The position numbers and the translations under genes were made by a program. From Zygnema cylindricum (Eukaryota > Streptophyta > Zygnematophyceae > Zygnematales > Zygnemataceae): 64,000 bases of DNA. Location: NCBI GenBank assembly GCA_037447655.1, contig JBBHKE010001790.1, positions 114,612 through 178,611 on the forward strand, in the 5' to 3' direction. Shown here piece by piece: positions 62,101-64,000 of this stretch; position 1 is the first letter of the stretch; each line of letters opens with the position of its first letter. The notes beneath the pieces were generated by a model that searched no databases, was not told the DNA's origin, and saw nothing but the letters and a program-made list of their open reading frames with translations.

Positions 62101-62506
62101 GACGAATGTACGTAAATGAAATTCAAACGATGTTACTTCTTTACTACTGCAAATGCAAGTAGCGAACAACTTTATAGATACACGGCAAAAACTCATCAAA
62201 TTCTCCGAACCTTAACATTTCTTATCGTACTATATTTGTAAAAGAATCGCGAAACACTAAACCTTACATTTTCTAAACCATAACACAAAAAAATAGTAAA
62301 AACAAAGAATAGGATACCAAATATGCATAAAGAGAGAGAGCGAGATTTATGAAAATAACACCTAGTTACATAGACAAGAGAAAGGTACATGAAAAAGATC
62401 TATATCTCTCTCTCTCTCTCTTTCAGAATTCACTCACAAAGTAGTCAATCCTGTGAGATTGCCAATCTCTGGAGCGATATCGCCACTCATAGGAGCGAGA
62501 AGGTAA
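48501..62506 (-). CDS. LRR gene, eight one-repeat exons (partial)
   Basis: Eight minus-strand exons (62506-62438, 61763-61692, 56350-56279, 53836-53765, 52828-52760, 50401-50330, 49284-49213, 48572-48501) are 69 or 72 nt long. Every one has phase-2 ends, so each adds one 23-24-residue LRR of plant type (N.LTGSIPSSIG.L..L) and the split codon restores the conserved Leu/Ile. Joined they give 190 residues without a stop. Plant LRR proteins of this type are extracellular sensors or inhibitors. The signal peptide exon should lie beyond 62.5 kb. The 3' end, with any transmembrane or kinase part, was not found below 48.5 kb. Introns contain CT tracts, a MITE and a complete decayed copia. Preserved splice sites and frame argue for a working gene, but loss of the ends would make it a relic. 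Confidence 0.8.
49213..49284 (-). CDS. LRR exon G
   Basis: 72 nt, acceptor 'ttcgcag', weak donor gtaatt. It encodes WLYDNFLTGSIPSSIGQLPS and FKS. Confidence 0.85.
49560..49935. repeat. CT-rich tract in LRR gene intron
   Basis: Dominated by ccctccctccctcc and ctctcc words on the plus strand (purine on the sense strand of the LRR gene). The 130- and 201-codon plus-strand frames here are low-complexity artefacts. Confidence 0.85.
50330..50401 (-). CDS. LRR exon F
   Basis: 72 nt, strong acceptor 'ttttctttcag', donor gtaagt. It encodes FLSQNQLTGSIPSSIGQMRL and LET. Confidence 0.9.
51691..52006. mobile_element. MITE-like element with about 40-bp terminal inverted repeats
   Basis: The left end 'tatacaaaatagttcaaaag' and the reverse complement of the right end ('tataccatagttcaaaagtt') match with small changes, and both continue to a shared 'gtaggcc'. 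The 316-bp element is non-coding, AT-rich, and contains internal 'ggtccgaatg' repeats. Both ends abut GTATAC, which may be a target duplication or part of the repeat. It sits in an LRR intron. Confidence 0.65.
52760..52828 (-). CDS. LRR exon E
   Basis: 69 nt, acceptor 'gaggacag', donor gtaagt. It encodes GLNNNRLSGSIPDFGQLVNL and RE. It is one residue shorter than its neighbours (PDFGQL in place of PSSIGQL). Confidence 0.85.
53085..53385. repeat. CT-rich tract in LRR gene intron
   Basis: Ctctccctctccc runs on the plus strand, lying between LRR exons D and E. Open frames on both strands are artefacts of composition. Confidence 0.85.
53765..53836 (-). CDS. LRR exon D
   Basis: 72 nt, acceptor 'atgtcacag', donor gtaagt. 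It encodes WLSDNQFTGSIPPSINEITG and LIK. Confidence 0.9.
56107..56138. repeat. (TA)n microsatellite
   Basis: A run of about 14 TA dinucleotides after an A-tract, in the intron just 3' of LRR exon C. Confidence 0.95.
56279..56350 (-). CDS. LRR exon C
   Basis: 72 nt, acceptor 'attttaaag', donor gtaagt. It encodes VLAANKLTGTIPNCIGRMTS and the following LQQ. The intron before it holds copia III. Confidence 0.85.
56857..57296 (-). repeat. 3' LTR of copia III
   Basis: Plus-strand ends TG...CA (TGATAGGATC to CCCAACA). It is the partner of 61049-61503 with substantial divergence, so the insertion is old. Confidence 0.65.
57612..59400 (-). pseudogene. copia III pol remnants
   Basis: Only islands are recognisable: an RT active-site region near 58350-58460 reading GVYVKDIG...VHIDYFIMTSK, where the YVDD aspartates are degraded, and RNase H with QTVALSSIKAEYMAW at 57620-57670. 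A LINE tail insertion interrupts at 57880. Confidence 0.6.
57880..57965 (-). repeat. LINE 3' tail (copy 3) inside copia III
   Basis: It closely matches the segment 3' of the RT ORF at 5334-5420 ('gggtggcatggcc', 'aaactgaaaaactac'). It is a very short 5'-truncated LINE insertion lying between the RT and RNase H parts of copia III, hence younger than that copia. Confidence 0.7.
59750..60934 (-). pseudogene. copia III gag
   Basis: The N-terminal gag text VMWISDSRTLI and RDAWRVSKRKR lies in 60934-60656, a middle part with MDENK and PNSLPDKSFHLKEILFVRD at about 60260-60480, and a zinc-knuckle remnant (GKWGHTNPHCLTEKYGG) at about 59920-59974 that has lost its first cysteines. A Gly-rich tail follows. 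Several stops occur. Confidence 0.6.
61049..61503 (-). repeat. 5' LTR of copia III
   Basis: The partner LTR. Its terminal bases have decayed (CG for TG and CG for CA). It contains a purine/A-rich stretch that opens a long plus-strand frame of no significance. Confidence 0.65.
61590..61690. repeat. GA tract next to LRR exon B
   Basis: Purine-rich on the plus strand (pyrimidine-rich in the sense strand), directly after the donor of LRR exon B. It includes the duplicated donor described in the findings. Confidence 0.8.
61692..61763 (-). CDS. LRR exon B
   Basis: 72 nt, acceptor 'ttctatgtag', donor gtaagt. It encodes WLSGTEVTGPLPDSICRLAI plus four residues. A second copy of the donor and about ten exonic bases lies 29 nt further into the intron. 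Confidence 0.85.
62438..62506 (-). CDS. LRR exon A
   Basis: 69 nt with donor gtgagt; the acceptor 'gggaacag' lacks a pyrimidine tract, so the 5' edge is uncertain. The peptide YLLAPMSGDIAPEIGNLTGL has the look of a first LRR. The upstream text MGCGNS could also be coding. Confidence 0.65.
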
Positions 62507-62589
62507 CTGTTCCCACATCCCATGAACCGTTGAAAACTTTTATCCACCTTTATCAGCAGTATGTTTCTCACTCTTGCTCTCACCCTTTC

Positions 62590-63930
62590 ACTACTCTCTC
62601 TGTCTATCTCTCCCCATGTCACTTCTCTCTCCCTCGCACTCTCCCTCTATCTTCCCCTCTCCCGCACCCCTCTCCATCTCTCTCGCATTTCTCTCTACTC
62701 CTCTCTATCTCCCACTCTATCAGTCTTGATCTCTCCTCCGCCTATACACCTCCATCTCACTCTACCTCCCAATGTACCTCTTCCCCTTCCATTCTTCTCT
62801 CACCCCGCTATTCGTCCCTCTCCCTCTCTCTCTCCCTGTTCCACTCACTCTCCCTCTCACTCTCCCTTTCCAGTTGCCGAACTCCCTTTCCCTCTCCCTT
62901 GTCCTCTCCCTCTCCTACTCTATCTCCTCTCCCTCCCCGCTCTCTGTCCATCTCGCATATTTATTTCCTCCCTCTACTCCTATAAATCTCCCACTGACTC
63001 TCCCTTTCACCTTGACGATCTCCCTCTCCCTCTCCCGCTCCCTCTCCCTATACCTTTCCCTCATCCTCTCCCACTTTCTCTCATTCTCCCTCTCCATCTC
63101 TCTCGCATTTCCCTCTACACCTCTCTATCTCCCACTCTATCAGTCTTGATCTCTCCTCTGCCTATACACCTCCATCTCACTCTACCTCCCATGGTACCTC
63201 TTCCCCTTCCATTCTTCTATCACCCCGCTCTCCGTCCCTCTCCCTCTCCCTCTCCCTGTTCCACTCACTCTCCCTCTCACTCTCCCTTTCCAGTTGCCGA
63301 TCTCCCTTCCCCTCTCCCTTGTCCTCTCCCACTCCTTTATCTCCTCTCCCTCCCCGCTCTGTCCCTCTCCCTCAACCCATCTCCCTCTCTCGCATATTAC
63401 TTTCCTCCCACTGACTCTTCCTTTCCCTGTGACGCTCTCCCTCTCTCTTTCCCGCTCCCTCTCCCTCTACTTCTCCCTCACCCTCTCCCACTCCCTCTTC
63501 CAGACCCCTCTCCACCTCTTTCGCATTTCCCTCTACTCCTCCCTATCTCCCACTCTATCAGTCTCGATCTCTCCCTTGCTTATACACCTCCATCTCTCTC
63601 TACCTCCCAATGTTCCTCTCTCACACCGCTCTCCGTCCCTCCTCTTCCTCTCCCTGTTCCACTCCCTCTCCCTCTCACTCTCCTTTTCCACTTGCCGATC
63701 TCCCTTCCCCTCTCCCTTGTCCTCTCCCTCTCCTGCTCTCTGTCCCTCTCCCCCAAACCCATCTCCCTCTCCCTCGCATATTTCTTTCCTCCCTCTACTC
63801 CTATAAATCTCCCACTGACTCTCCTTATCCCCTTGCAACTCTCCTTCTCCCTCCCCCTCTACCTCTCCCTCACCTTCTCCCACTCCTTCCCCCTCTCCCT
63901 CTCCTCTTCCTCCCCGCTCTCTGTCCCTCT
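62590..63930. repeat. CT-rich macrosatellite, about 420-bp period, three copies
   Basis: The phrase 'cccactctatcagtcttgat' occurs at 62711, 63131 and (one change) 63549, that is, at 420- and 418-base intervals. The flanking blocks ('cctatacacctccatctc', 'ctctacctccca') keep the same order. Within the units simple ctctccctctccc runs dominate. Open frames of 125-198 codons are not genes. The tract continues to the window end. Confidence 0.9.
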
Positions 63931-64000
63931 CCAACTCTTGCTCCCTCTCAATCTCCCACGCCCATTACCCTTGCTGGTCTGCCCCTCCCGCTCCTTCTTC

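Noticed and set aside
62389-63806. Long Ser/Leu/Pro-rich open frames (up to 198 codons)
   Set aside because: They are produced by CT repeat composition on the plus strand, with mirrored Arg/Glu-rich frames on the minus strand.

Overview
The window is nuclear DNA of a eukaryote, most likely a streptophyte (land plant or charophyte-type green alga). The evidence is introns with gtaagt donors, plant-type LRR repeats (LTGSIPSSIG class), a legume-type lectin domain, several Ty1/copia elements and a PIF/Harbinger transposase. A fucolectin-type F5/8C domain beside EGF and PAN domains is not a usual flowering-plant arrangement, so I lean towards a non-flowering streptophyte with long introns. That placement is inference. 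No prokaryotic features, CRISPR arrays or rRNA genes were seen.

Left part (1-38 kb) is repeat-dominated. In order it holds: a pogo/Tigger-like DDE transposase gene with three intact exons (2428-4204, +); a LINE-type ORF with reverse transcriptase, zinc motif and restriction-like endonuclease (5558-7960, -), with its 3' tail and 161-bp repeats nearby; a 3'-truncated copia element (12029-15765, +); a decayed trihelix-like gene (22124-23056, +) tail to tail with a decayed PIF/Harbinger transposase (25561-26938, -); a copia element on the minus strand (about 28.7-33.2 kb); and a further copia (33.8-37.7 kb, -) whose RT region is occupied by about 1.9 kb of polypurine satellite. Polypurine/polypyrimidine satellites sharing a GGGCAGATTTAGGGGAG-like core recur at many loci.

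Right part (39.5-62.5 kb) carries the two host gene models, both on the minus strand. The first (39534-46380) encodes a secreted mosaic protein: signal peptide, EGF, Pro-rich linker, PAN/apple, F5/8C fucolectin-type domain, Pro-rich linker, legume-type lectin, then a stop. Its introns are all phase 1 and the four main exons join without a frame break (about 647 aa). The second, upstream of it (48501-62506), has eight exons that each encode exactly one LRR (69 or 72 nt, all phase 2). Its largest intron holds a complete but decayed copia element with recognisable LTRs (56857-61503). The 5' end (signal peptide) and 3' end of the LRR gene were not found, and no kinase domain was recognised for either gene.

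Functionally, the two genes would supply extracellular recognition modules (LRR; two lectin folds; EGF/PAN) from adjacent loci. The rest is mobile-element and satellite sequence in various stages of decay.
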